From contig CBDCLO010000002.1 in assembly GCA_965218725.1 (NCBI GenBank), forward strand, positions 558,001-622,000: DNA of 64,000 nucleotides, given 5' to 3'. Under the pieces are notes generated by a model, which was not told the DNA's origin, searched no databases, and worked only from the letters and a program-made list of their open reading frames with translations. The DNA is from WTHC01 sp965218725. Its GTDB lineage: Archaea; Thermoproteota; Nitrososphaeria; Nitrososphaerales; Nitrosopumilaceae. The translations under genes were made by a program, and so were the position numbers. Shown piece by piece: positions 35,708-46,249 of the stretch. Numbering within the stretch: position 1 is the first letter of the stretch; every line of letters starts with the position of its first letter.

Positions 35708-37088
35708 TATGCCTCTCTATCATCTTGCCATATCTATGTTTACCAACAACATCAAAGTTATCGTATATTAATTTGCCTCTTACTAATGTTTTTATTGGCC
35801 AACCTTTTAGCTTTTTTCCTTCGTATATACTATAATCAGAATAACCACCAAAAATATCCGCAGTTACTTTAATTTCTTTTTTTAGATTAAAAATAGTTAT
35901 GTCTGCGTCAGTGTTTTTTTTAAGTGATCCTTTTTCAGGATACATACCAAAAATTTTTGCTGCATTGATACTTGTAATATTAACTAATTGCGTTAACGAG
36001 ATTCTATTTTTATTTATTCCTTCACTAAGTAAAATAGGTAAATATGTTCCGAGACCAGGAAATCCTGGCAGTGTATCCCAAATTGTGTCTCCAAGTTTCA
36101 TATCTAATCTATTAGCCACATGATCAGTTCCAATTGCATCAATTTGTTTATTAATAACATAATTCCAAATATGGTTGATATCTTTAGATGATCTTATTGG
36201 AGGCATAACTTTTGCTAGATATCCGTATTGTTCTTCGCATGATAATGTCAAATAGTGTGGACATGTTTCTACATATATTTTTGTGCCTTTTTTTTTTTCC
36301 TTTATAATTTGTTTCATTGCCAATATAGAGCCAATATGAACAAAATATAATACACAGCCAAATTTTCTTGCTGTCTTAGAAACATCTGCTATTGCTTTGA
36401 CTTCTGAATCTTGAGATCTACTTTTTGACCACGTTACTAATCCATCTTGATTTTTCTTCTTTGCATTTTTCATACCGCTTGAACATAGTTTGTAGTCTTC
36501 TGCATGTACTAATACAGGACAGCCTAAAATTGATGCGTTTTTTATTACATCTTCTATTATCTTCTCATTTGTTTCTACTTTATACTCATGTAAGAAATTT
36601 TTCCCAATATCCATATCCATGTTAATTGTTCCTATATCCATTCCTAAATTCATGTACAACTTAAATGATGTAATTCCTTTTTCTACACAATATTTCATTT
36701 CATCGATATGCTGTTCAGTTAATATTGATGCATGAAATGTATAATCTATATAGTGAGAATTTGAACTTGTAGATAACTGTGGATTTAAAAAATTTCTATA
36801 TGAATTCACTGTTCTTAATATTCTCATCATTGTTGTTACACCTCCTATTGCAGCTACACGTGACTCTGTGACAGCAGATTTTTTAAGTGGTGAATAAACC
36901 CCGTAGTGTGTGTGAGTATCTATAATGCCAGGAATTGAGACTAATCCATTTCCATCTATCTTTAAATCACATTGAGGGTTATCATTTGTCAGCGAAATAA
37001 TCTTTCCATCATTTATGATGATATTTTTGTTTACAATCATGTTATTTAGTACTACATGAGAGTCAGTTATTATGATATCATATGTCAT
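35682..37088 (-). CDS. Dihydroorotase/hydantoinase-family cyclic amidohydrolase
   Basis: 468 residues, TIM-barrel metal-dependent hydrolase. Metal residues are GIIDTHTHYG, the carbamylated Lys in SFKLYMN, VHAED, VHIGS and GTDHVA. Length and the C-terminal composite-beta part are more like hydantoinase or dihydroorotase type I than the short bacterial PyrC. Activity on dihydroorotate, allantoin or hydantoin is unresolved. Overlaps rpiA by 26 bp at the 3' ends. Confidence 0.83.
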   Translation of the reverse strand: MTYDIIITDSHVVLNNMIVNKNIIINDGKIISLTNDNPQCDLKIDGNGLVSIPGIIDTHTHYGVYSPLKKSAVTESRVAAIGGVTTMMRILRTVNSYRNFLNPQLSTSSNSHYIDYTFHASILTEQHIDEMKYCVEKGITSFKLYMNLGMDIGTINMDMDIGKNFLHEYKVETNEKIIEDVIKNASILGCPVLVHAEDYKLCSSGMKNAKKKNQDGLVTWSKSRSQDSEVKAIADVSKTARKFGCVLYFVHIGSILAMKQIIKEKKKGTKIYVETCPHYLTLSCEEQYGYLAKVMPPIRSSKDINHIWNYVINKQIDAIGTDHVANRLDMKLGDTIWDTLPGFPGLGTYLPILLSEGINKNRISLTQLVNITSINAAKIFGMYPEKGSLKKNTDADITIFNLKKEIKVTADIFGGYSDYSIYEGKKLKGWPIKTLVRGKLIYDNFDVVGKHRYGKMIERHTTKHQNFH

Positions 37089-37158
37089 ACAATAGTTTAA
37101 AAAAAAGCTATACTTATTTTTTGATCAAATAAATAACAAACTAATATTTTATTAAGTA

Positions 37159-37230
37159 GGGCCGGTAGTCTAATGGCATAACATCGCGTTCGCAACGTGA
37201 AGGTAGAGGGTTCAATTCCCTTCCGGTCCA
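37159..37230 (+). tRNA. tRNA-Ala (CGC)
   Basis: 72 nt. Acceptor GGGCCGG/CCGGTCC with the alanine G3-U70 pair; discriminator A. Anticodon stem TCGCG/CGTGA holds loop TTCGCAA, anticodon CGC. T arm GAGGGTTCAATTCCCTT. No intron or encoded CCA. Close relative of tRNA-Ala(GGC) at 17378 in the acceptor stem. Confidence 0.94.
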
Positions 37231-37271
37231 TTAGCTAAAGTATTATAGATATCATGAAATCAATTAGGTAT

Positions 37272-37616
37272 ATGAAAATTTTCAATTCTAAGGCTGCTGC
37301 AGAAGAATATATGTCTAGCCATACGCTTACGTTTTCAACTCCTGAATTAACGTTAATGAGATATTCTTTTTGGTTGGGTGATATTATACCAGATCCAAAA
37401 AATAAAGAAGAAACTATGCCAAGAATGATGACATATTTAGAAGATAGAAACGAAAAGCCAATACAAATCATAGATGATGAGAAGTATATTCCAACTGGTG
37501 CGGTAAGAAATATTACAAGAGAAACAAATGGACAAATTAAATACTGTTCTGAATGTGGCACAAAAAATTCATTGGTTGCAAAGTTTTGTATAGAATGTGG
37601 AGATATTCAGAAATAG
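37272..37616 (+). CDS. Small zinc-ribbon protein A
   Basis: About 114 residues. The first 85 have no recognised fold; the last 30 form a zinc ribbon CSECGTKNSLVAKFCIECG. Start at 37272 (MKIFNSKAAAEEYM) is preferred but an ATG at 37254 is in frame. Faces a second ribbon gene tail to tail (37625) with 8 bp between. Confidence 0.65.
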   Translation: MKIFNSKAAAEEYMSSHTLTFSTPELTLMRYSFWLGDIIPDPKNKEETMPRMMTYLEDRNEKPIQIIDDEKYIPTGAVRNITRETNGQIKYCSECGTKNSLVAKFCIECGDIQK

Positions 37617-37624
37617 TAACGTAT

Positions 37625-38101
37625 CTAAACTTTGTTTCCACATTTTGTACAAAATTTAGCATTCAATTTTAGCATGTTATTACATAAACTACATTTTTTA
37701 TCTTCATTATGTGTTATTAATCTTGGATCTGGAGAAGGCAATGTACCAATGCTCTTTGATCTTTCAGAAAAAATTGATGGAGGCATGTTAGATATGTTAC
37801 GCACGTTAGTATTGTGAACGCCTGTATTATTACCAATATTAGAATTGCCAGTAATTAATTTATTAGATAATTGATCAAGTGATTTTTTTATTTCAAGTAT
37901 TACCTTAATTGAAAGAAATTCCAGTGCAGAATAGGCAACTACATAATCACCCAATTTTTTGAAGAAATCTACATCATCAATCCTACCATCTTTATAAAGT
38001 GTGTTAGAATCAAGAAAAGTTTCATAATAATTTTGCGATTGGTTGAACAAATCAGATAGTTTTTCTGTAAGTAACGTTAGTGTGTCTATTTCTTCAGTCA
38101 T
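37625..38101 (-). CDS. Small zinc-ribbon protein B
   Basis: 158 residues. Residues 1-75 are helical (LTLLTEKLSDLFNQSQNYY), 80-125 are low-complexity with Asn, Ser and Pro, and the last 25 form a ribbon CSLCNNMLKLNAKFCTKCG. The same ending pattern, C-x2-C-(x12)-C-x2-C, is found in the genes at 37272 and 38579. Function unknown. Confidence 0.65.
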   Translation of the reverse strand: MTEEIDTLTLLTEKLSDLFNQSQNYYETFLDSNTLYKDGRIDDVDFFKKLGDYVVAYSALEFLSIKVILEIKKSLDQLSNKLITGNSNIGNNTGVHNTNVRNISNMPPSIFSERSKSIGTLPSPDPRLITHNEDKKCSLCNNMLKLNAKFCTKCGNKV

Positions 38102-38151
38102 AAGGTTTTTTCTATATTATATTATTAATTGTTTTATGTCATATGTTATAA

Positions 38152-38478
38152 CTAATTTAATATTTTGTTAATCATGTTTTTATATGATTCTTTTGATGCT
38201 GCACCAACCTGCTGATCGACTATTTTTCCATTATTAAATACAATAAGCGTAGGAATGCTGAAAACATTATATTTTGATGCTAATTCATTAGCTTCATCTA
38301 CATTAACTTTCACAAAACCAATTTTACCATCATACTCAGTTGCCAACTCTTCTACTATAGGGCCAATCATTCTACAAGGCCCACACCATTCAGCCCAAAA
38401 ATCAACAAACACAGGTACCTTGGAATTAATAACTGTTGATTCCCATAACTTAGAATCAGATATTTTTATTATCGACAT
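38152..38478 (-). CDS. trxA: Thioredoxin
   Basis: About 108 residues. The redox site is WAEWCGPCRMIGP, with cis-Pro in FSIPTLIVF. Start ATG 38478 (MSIIKISDSKLWE) is chosen over one 21 bases upstream, as a CATATAAT box lies about 25 bp before it. General disulfide reductant; could serve the peroxiredoxin at 2698. Confidence 0.95.
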   Translation of the reverse strand: MSIIKISDSKLWESTVINSKVPVFVDFWAEWCGPCRMIGPIVEELATEYDGKIGFVKVNVDEANELASKYNVFSIPTLIVFNNGKIVDQQVGAASKESYKNMINKILN

Positions 38479-38578
38479 ATTAATAATAATTATATGCATA
38501 CCTAAATATGTTAGGAAAATCTAATTCTGAGAACAATCAGTTGAAGTATATATATTTGAATTAATCTATCAATACGTA

Positions 38579-39307
38579 ATGGAATTAGTAAAAAAGAAAT
38601 TACGAGGTTCCGGTGGCTATATTATTGCAAACGTTAGTGATGAGCAACAAAGAAAAGGAAGTTTAGGAGGGCCTGACCTATTTTTAGCTCCTCTAGGAAG
38701 AATAGATTCAGACAAAATTTCAAAATATTATTGTAATACATGTGAAAAACATTATGAAGGATGTCCAAAAATAGAATTCAATAGTCCAAATGAAGAGGTG
38801 GCAGATAATTTAATTTTGGTAGAAAAAGGACAATATATTTGTGAAAAATGCAAATCTATCATTGCCGAATATAGAGAATTTAAAAAAAATACTGATACAA
38901 AAGATGTTGGAAATGCAAAATCACTAGATAAGTCAACTTTGTACGGTGATGCACTATCAGACAATGTTATAGATTCATCAAGTAATGTTAAAAACTCTAA
39001 TTTTTCATTCAATTCTATTGTAAATATGACAGTGTATGATGAAAATGCAAAAAAAATTGGTATCGCTAAGCAAGTTGGTATAGATTCATCTCAATCTATT
39101 GTTTTGGCAATAATAAAAAATGATGGTAATAACGACACAATAAGATGGGAACGAATTAAAAGAATAGGGGAAATTATTTTACTTGGTACTAATAATGAGC
39201 AGTCCAAAATAGATAATGATAAAAAATATTCAAAATGCCCAAATTGTAAATTCAGTAATATCTATTTATCAAAATTTTGTGAAAAATGCGGAACAAAACT
39301 TGAGTAA
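38579..39307 (+). CDS. Zinc-ribbon and PRC-barrel protein
   Basis: 242 residues with three parts: an N-terminal region with CNTC...CPKIE and CEKCKS (zinc), a Ser/Asp-rich linker, a PRC-barrel-like beta unit (FNSIVNMTVYDENAKKIGIA...) at about 145-200, and a C-terminal ribbon CPNCKFSNIYLSKFCEKCG. Function unknown. The 3' end overlaps the signal-peptidase gene by 8 bp, which suggests co-transcription. Confidence 0.65.
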   Translation: MELVKKKLRGSGGYIIANVSDEQQRKGSLGGPDLFLAPLGRIDSDKISKYYCNTCEKHYEGCPKIEFNSPNEEVADNLILVEKGQYICEKCKSIIAEYREFKKNTDTKDVGNAKSLDKSTLYGDALSDNVIDSSSNVKNSNFSFNSIVNMTVYDENAKKIGIAKQVGIDSSQSIVLAIIKNDGNNDTIRWERIKRIGEIILLGTNNEQSKIDNDKKYSKCPNCKFSNIYLSKFCEKCGTKLE

Positions 39308-39848
39308 TTCTAATAATACAAATAGATTATTCAGTAATATAATTTCAAATCGATTTGTTAAAGAAGTACTAATAATTTTAATAGGTGTTTTAATAGTTTG
39401 GATAACTTTTCAGACTATTTTTGGAACATATAATCCATTTTATGTAGTTTCTAGCGGAAGCATGATTCCAGCAATACAGATTTTTGATATTTTGGTGGTA
39501 CAAAGCAATTATGATTTTAATGCGATAGATGTAGGAGATATAATAGTTTTCAGTAGACCAATTAATCATGACAAGGTAATAGTACACAGGGTAGATGCAA
39601 TTATTGATCAGGAACATAGTGTAATTCGTACAAAAGGTGATGCAAATTTAGCTCCTATACCAGGAACTGATTTTCCAATAACTGAAAATGAATATATTGG
39701 AAAAGTGATGTATGTAGTCCCGTATATAGGATATTTTATAAGATTTTTAGCACCACCAGTCAATTACGTGGTAATAGTAGTCGTTATTTCAATAATGATT
39801 TATAAACAAATTTCAAAACATAGAGTTATTTCTTCAAGTAAGAGCTAA
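39300..39848 (+). CDS. Archaeal type I signal peptidase
   Basis: About 182 residues. One N-terminal membrane helix (EVLIILIGVLIVWITFQTIF), the nucleophile Ser in SSGSMIPAI, the general-base His in VIVHRV (archaeal members use His rather than Lys), GDANLAPIPGTD, and a C-terminal helix (VNYVVIVVVISIMIY). Start TTG at 39300 is chosen because it overlaps the upstream stop by 8 bp; ATG at 39216 would run through the neighbour's zinc ribbon. Cleaves leader peptides at the membrane. Confidence 0.85.
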   Translation: MSNSNNTNRLFSNIISNRFVKEVLIILIGVLIVWITFQTIFGTYNPFYVVSSGSMIPAIQIFDILVVQSNYDFNAIDVGDIIVFSRPINHDKVIVHRVDAIIDQEHSVIRTKGDANLAPIPGTDFPITENEYIGKVMYVVPYIGYFIRFLAPPVNYVVIVVVISIMIYKQISKHRVISSSKS

Positions 39849-39899
39849 CTTATTTACATGCATAAAAGATATGTTCATGATAAGTATTCAATAAAGATA

Positions 39900-41444
<1,545 letters not shown>

Positions 41445-41447
<3 letters not shown>

Positions 41448-41470
41448 AGTAGTAATACTATGTCATAGTA
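41445..41470. promoter_or_regulatory. Candidate operator of abfD: three CATAGTA/TACTATG half-sites
   Basis: CATAGTA (41445-41451), TACTATG (41456-41462) and CATAGTA (41464-41470) alternate in orientation. The last two form the perfect inverted repeat ATACTATG-T-CATAGTAT (41455-41471). The element covers the start codon and lies against a TATAAATATT box (41470-41480, top strand). A regulator bound here would block abfD initiation. Identity unknown. Confidence 0.5.
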
Positions 41471-41497
41471 TAAATATTCTAAAAATTTAAAATGTTT

Positions 41498-43600
41498 TCA
41501 AATAGTCATTCTTACGTCTAATATTTTGTATCCATATCCTTTTTTCATAATGCTGATTGGATTAATATCAAGTTCTTTAATAATCTTAAAATCACATACT
41601 AACTGTGAAAGCCTTTGAATGCATTCTGATAATTTTTTGATGTCAGATGGTGGTTCTCCTCTAACACCATCTAATATTTTCTTTATTTTTATTGAAGAGA
41701 TCATTTCATCTGCATCAATATTTGTTAACGGTGTAATTTTAAATGTAACATCTTTAAAAATTTCGACGTATATGCCACCCATTCCAAGCATAATAACATG
41801 ACCAAACCCTTTTTCAGATTTAGAACCTAAAATCAATTCTATACCACCTGTAACCATTTCTGTTATTAAAACCCCATTGATTTTTATTTTTTTATTGTAT
41901 TTTTTAGCATTATTTATTATTTCATTAAATGCAGTAGTTGCCTCTTGATCATTTCGTATATTAATTTTAACGCCACCTATATCTGATTTATGAGTTATCT
42001 GGGGCGACACTATTTTCATTGCTACAGGATAACCAATAGAATTAGCAAGTTTAACAACATCATGTTTTGTTTTTGCAAAAGTATTCTTTGGTAACTGAAA
42101 TCCATAAGCACGTAAAATTTCTTGACATTCTTCTTCAAGTAGAATTTTTCTTTTTGATTTTACTACACTATCAAAAATATACTTAACTTTCATTTTGTTA
42201 ATTTTAAATTTAGTTATTTTTCCTTCTTTAGTTTGTATCGATTTTGCAAAATTCAACATTGTTTTTAATGCACGTATAGCATTATCAGTGTATACGTAAT
42301 ATGGAATATTTCCAGACGTCAAAATTTCCTTATTTTTTTTACCTTCATCAAGACCCATCAAACTAGCAAGCAGAGTTTTCTTATATTTCTGTGACATTTT
42401 CACAATTACACTTGCAAGATTATCATAGTTGAGAGTAGCAGAAGGAGTACACATAACTATAATTGAGCCCACATTCTTATGAGCGAGAACAAGATCCAAC
42501 ACCGTCATAAATCTTTCATGATCAGCATCACCCACTAAATCAATTGGGTTTTTAGAACTTCCCCAAGGTGGGATAACAGAATTTATTTTTTGTCTGATTG
42601 TATCTATATTTGCGATTTTTAGTTCAAATTTTGAACATAAATCAGCTGATATTATTGCAGGCCCGCCAGCATTTGACAGTATAACTAAATCTTCTTTAAA
42701 TGGTAATGGTTGTTTAGAAAATGCAGTAGCATATTCAAATAATTCCTGCATTGTATCTACTCTAATTGCACCAGACTGTTTTAATAACGTGTCATATATT
42801 TTATCAGAACCAGCAATCGCTCCAGTATGAGACATAGCTGCTTTTGCTCCTTCTGCACTACGTCCTGATTTTAATACTAATATTGGTTTTTTAATTTTAT
42901 TTCTCTTTGTAATACATTTACAGATGTCAAGAAATTTTCTTGCGTCATATATATCTTCTAGGTACATTATTATTACTTCAGTTTGTCTATGCTTTTCTAG
43001 CATTTTAAGTACATCAACTTCATTAACATCAACCTTATTTCCCATACTAACTACAGCTGAAAACCCTATATTTTGAGCACTGGCATCTTCTACAAGTGCT
43101 GCACAAATAGCACCACTTTGAGATACCAATGCTATGTTTCCAGGTTTGGGCATTACTTTTAAAAATGTCGCATTCATCATAGTTCTTTTATCAAGATTCA
43201 TAATTCCTAAACAATTAGGTCCTATTACTTTAATTTGATGTTTTTCTGCGATGTGATTAATTTTTAGCTCTAGTTGTGCTCCTTCTTCATTTACTTCTTT
43301 AAAACCTGCGGTTATAATAACAGCACCTTTAACTTTTTTCTTGCCGCATTCTTCCAGAACTAATGGAACTATAGTATTTTTAGTTATAATTATTGCCATA
43401 TCTATTTTTGTAGGAACATCAAGTATGCTACTATAAGATTTATTATGAAAAATTTCTGTTCGTTTTGGATTAACAAAAAAAAATGATCCTTTATAGTCTT
43501 TAATTATATTAAGTGTAATTGCACGACCAATACTACTCGGTTTATCAGAAGCACCAATTATTGCAATTGATTTTGGAGATAATAAGCTAAAATCTTTCAT
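41498..43600 (-). CDS. ADP-forming acyl-CoA ligase, probably 4-hydroxybutyrate-CoA ligase
   Basis: 700-residue fused ADP-forming acyl-CoA synthetase. The alpha half has a CoA-binding N-terminus (IAIIGASDKPSSIGRA) and the phospho-His loop MSHTGAIAGS near residue 258. The beta half is an ATP-grasp (YPVAMKIVSPQITHKSDIGGVKI). In Nitrosopumilus the gene next to the dehydratase is the 4-hydroxybutyrate-CoA ligase, so that call is by synteny; 3-hydroxypropionate cannot be excluded. A 50-bp gap precedes abfD, which has its own promoter. Confidence 0.85.
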   Translation of the reverse strand: MKDFSLLSPKSIAIIGASDKPSSIGRAITLNIIKDYKGSFFFVNPKRTEIFHNKSYSSILDVPTKIDMAIIITKNTIVPLVLEECGKKKVKGAVIITAGFKEVNEEGAQLELKINHIAEKHQIKVIGPNCLGIMNLDKRTMMNATFLKVMPKPGNIALVSQSGAICAALVEDASAQNIGFSAVVSMGNKVDVNEVDVLKMLEKHRQTEVIIMYLEDIYDARKFLDICKCITKRNKIKKPILVLKSGRSAEGAKAAMSHTGAIAGSDKIYDTLLKQSGAIRVDTMQELFEYATAFSKQPLPFKEDLVILSNAGGPAIISADLCSKFELKIANIDTIRQKINSVIPPWGSSKNPIDLVGDADHERFMTVLDLVLAHKNVGSIIVMCTPSATLNYDNLASVIVKMSQKYKKTLLASLMGLDEGKKNKEILTSGNIPYYVYTDNAIRALKTMLNFAKSIQTKEGKITKFKINKMKVKYIFDSVVKSKRKILLEEECQEILRAYGFQLPKNTFAKTKHDVVKLANSIGYPVAMKIVSPQITHKSDIGGVKINIRNDQEATTAFNEIINNAKKYNKKIKINGVLITEMVTGGIELILGSKSEKGFGHVIMLGMGGIYVEIFKDVTFKITPLTNIDADEMISSIKIKKILDGVRGEPPSDIKKLSECIQRLSQLVCDFKIIKELDINPISIMKKGYGYKILDVRMTI

Positions 43601-43682
43601 GCTATATTGTTATCTGATGACTTTGTATTATGTAATAAAGCTTTATTACTAGATTTAACATGATCCACGTGTCAATTAAATA

Positions 43683-44045
43683 CTAGCTTCCAAGAATTTT
43701 TCCAGCTAAATTTTTGTTTCTTGGAATCCATATTAGTTTTATTTTAGAAAATTTGCTTAGTAGAACCCAAGCTTCTTTTGCAAGTAAACGTAGTTTACTA
43801 TTATTTATTGCATATTCATGATTTAATTGATATACTGTATTTTTCGAATCACTATAAATTATCAGTTGTTCAGATGTATTTATTTTTTTTAGTACACATA
43901 TTATTGCAAGGTATTCTGCTTGATTATTAGTAATGTTATGTTTTTTTTCGTAGAACGACTCTCCAGTGTTTTTAATATAAAAACCATAGCCAGAATTATG
44001 TCCTCCAGATCCATCCACATAAACAGTAAATACTAACCTAATCAC
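43683..44045 (-). CDS. rnhA: RNase HI-like protein
   Basis: About 120 residues of RNase H fold. Visible active-site residues: Asp in YVDGSGGHNSGYG, Glu in NNQAEYLAI, Asp in YSDSKN. The fourth acidic residue is not seen: the last helix reads IPRNKNLAGKILGS where Ala-Asp is common. Start GTG at 44045 (reading MIRLVFTVYVDG) is chosen; an ATG at 44096 adds an unlikely 17-residue lead that intrudes on the divergent promoter. Degrades RNA in RNA-DNA hybrids. Confidence 0.82.
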   Translation of the reverse strand: MIRLVFTVYVDGSGGHNSGYGFYIKNTGESFYEKKHNITNNQAEYLAIICVLKKINTSEQLIIYSDSKNTVYQLNHEYAINNSKLRLLAKEAWVLLSKFSKIKLIWIPRNKNLAGKILGS

Positions 44046-44113
44046 CGTTCTACATGTTTTAATGATTAATATGAATTTTATCATTTTAAAATACAATAAA
44101 TCTTTTATGAACT

Positions 44114-45124
44114 ATGCTAATGGTTAATACCGTGGACGATAATAATATTAAAAAAACTTTGCTTGTATCATCATTCATATTATTTTCATTTATATTTATT
44201 GGGTTGATTTTTTTTCTAAGTTTTAATTATAATGCAGATAATAATTTATCATATTCTGTTTGGATCATAATTGCGTATATAGCTGGATTATCAATGATTG
44301 TTCTTCCATGTACTATGCCATTGGTTTTCATTATAATTCCTCTTAGTTCAGGAAGTGGATATAAAAAGGGTTTTATTATGTCACTATTGTTCGGGTTTGG
44401 GTTAATAATAACAATAACACTGTATAGCGCCACAATAGCTGAAGTAGGTAATATAACTTCATTACATAGTATTTCTACTGTAATATTTTTTGCTAGTGGT
44501 ATTGTTGCATTCTTATTTGGACTAGTACAACTAAATCTAATAAATCTAAGATTACCAACATATTCTGGAGTACCAAAATTTATTCAAGAATGTGGAGATT
44601 ATGGTAAATCATTCTTCATGGGTTTATTGTTAGGTAATGTTGGAGTAGGCTGTCCAAACCCTATGTTTTATTGGTTACTTGTGCATATAGCGGGAACTGG
44701 GAGTTTGGAAACTGGAACAGTATTAGGTTTAGTTCATGGTGTAGGAAGAGCCGTACCTTTAATATTTATATCAATAATTACAATTATCGGCATAAATATT
44801 AAAAAAACACTAATTGAAAAAAGAAATACCATAGAAACTGTAACTGGATTCATGTTAGTTATAGTTGGTTCATTTTTAATAATTAATGGAATACCTGGAG
44901 GTCATGAATGGTATGAAGAAACTGTCGTGCACAAGCTATGGAATAATACAATTGAAAATTTATCACTTCCATCAGAATTGGTAACAAATGTACATGCTCA
45001 CAAACACGACACCGCGGTACCAAAAGAAATCATACCTATAATACTGTTGATATTAGTATGTACACCGTTTATATTTTATATGAAGGCAAGGAAGTGCAGT
45101 AATGTTGATGGTAAATCTATATGA
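44114..45124 (+). CDS. Cytochrome c biogenesis CcdA/DsbD-like membrane protein
   Basis: 336 residues, about seven membrane helices. Paired redox Cys are visible as VLPCTMPLVF in the first core helix and GVGCPNPMFYW in the fourth. The CcdA fold passes electrons across the membrane to thiol proteins. A His-rich outside loop near residue 290 (HAHKHDTAVP) is an extra feature that might bind metal. Overlaps the next gene by 4 bp (ATGA). Confidence 0.83.
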   Translation: MLMVNTVDDNNIKKTLLVSSFILFSFIFIGLIFFLSFNYNADNNLSYSVWIIIAYIAGLSMIVLPCTMPLVFIIIPLSSGSGYKKGFIMSLLFGFGLIITITLYSATIAEVGNITSLHSISTVIFFASGIVAFLFGLVQLNLINLRLPTYSGVPKFIQECGDYGKSFFMGLLLGNVGVGCPNPMFYWLLVHIAGTGSLETGTVLGLVHGVGRAVPLIFISIITIIGINIKKTLIEKRNTIETVTGFMLVIVGSFLIINGIPGGHEWYEETVVHKLWNNTIENLSLPSELVTNVHAHKHDTAVPKEIIPIILLILVCTPFIFYMKARKCSNVDGKSI

Positions 45125-46002
45125 TGTCAGATTATAACTATCCACTATACAGGCCACCATCAGAGTCTGAGTCGTTAATATTTCAGGTTACGCTAGGATG
45201 TTCGTATAATAGATGCTCGTTTTGTGACATGTATAGATCTAAGGAATATTCTGAAAAATCATTGGGTAATATAAAAACTGAGATTTATGAAATGTCTAGA
45301 AAAATGCCAGAAACAAAAAGAGTTTTTTTAGCTGATGGTGATGCATTGAACATAACTACAGAGAAAATGCTAGAGATATTAAATTATATTTATGTATGTT
45401 TTCCTAAGTTAGAAAGGGTATCATGTTATGCAATGCCAATGAATCTGCTTAAAAAAAATACATCTGAATTAAGTATGATAAAGCATGCAGGATTAAAATT
45501 ACTATATATAGGAATCGAAAGTGGTTCCGATATAATATTAAAAAAAATTACCAAAGGTGCGACATCACGTACAATAATAAATGCTTGTAATAAGGCAAAA
45601 AAAGCTGGGTTTGTACTATCATGTATGATAATACTTGGATTGGGTGGAAAAAAATATACACATGAACACATTAAAAAAACTGCAGACGTGATAAGCTTAA
45701 CTTCTCCTGATTATGTAGGAGCACTTACATTATATCTTGAAAATGGAATAAAACAAGAATTTTTAAATAAGTTTAATGAGAAATTTATCTCAATAACTGA
45801 CTCTGAAGCATTAGAAGAGCTGGAAGAGTTAGTAAAAATGATCCATACAAAAAATAAAATTATTTTTAGAGTTAATCATGCTTCTAATGCATATTCTATA
45901 AAAGGTACACTACCAATTGATAAGAACGATATGATTAAAAAAATTATATGGATGAAGAAACATCCTGAAATTTCAAGACCGAGTGGATTAAGGGGATTCT
46001 AG
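45121..46002 (+). CDS. Radical SAM protein, Elp3/MiaB-like core
   Basis: 293 residues with the cluster motif CSYNRCSFC near residue 26, then FLADGDAL and YIGIESGSDIILKKITKG, the core of B12-independent radical SAM enzymes. No extra C-terminal cluster motif. Overlaps the CcdA-like gene, so likely one transcript. Substrate unknown; related archaeal and bacterial proteins are also uncharacterised. Confidence 0.8.
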   Translation: MMSDYNYPLYRPPSESESLIFQVTLGCSYNRCSFCDMYRSKEYSEKSLGNIKTEIYEMSRKMPETKRVFLADGDALNITTEKMLEILNYIYVCFPKLERVSCYAMPMNLLKKNTSELSMIKHAGLKLLYIGIESGSDIILKKITKGATSRTIINACNKAKKAGFVLSCMIILGLGGKKYTHEHIKKTADVISLTSPDYVGALTLYLENGIKQEFLNKFNEKFISITDSEALEELEELVKMIHTKNKIIFRVNHASNAYSIKGTLPIDKNDMIKKIIWMKKHPEISRPSGLRGF

Positions 46003-46056
46003 TAGTTATTATGTATAATCTTGTTGTTAAACACTCTTTTAAAATATATACTATAA

Positions 46057-46131
46057 TGGGCTCACAGGGATTTGAACCCTGAATCTTTGCCGTGTAAAGG
46101 CAATGTCATAACCTAATTGGACTATAAGCCC
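46057..46131 (-). tRNA. tRNA-Val (TAC)
   Basis: 75 nt. Acceptor GGGCTTA pairs with TGAGCCC, discriminator A. Anticodon stem TTGCC/GGCAA with loop TTTACAC, anticodon TAC. T arm CAGGGTTCAAATCCCTG. No intron or encoded CCA. Confidence 0.95.
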
Positions 46132-46249
46132 AGATTGTTACAAATTAAAATAAATTTAAACTTTAAGATATGTTCAATTTAAAGTTAATTACAATATAAC
46201 TTTTAATAATTAATATTTGATGTTGTTTATTACAAGTTCTGTTGATTAA

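Noticed and set aside
46159..46186. AACTTTAA...TTAAAGTT pair upstream of lysC
   Set aside because: Eight-base A/T-rich arms 12 bp apart and too far from the start to be a clear operator.
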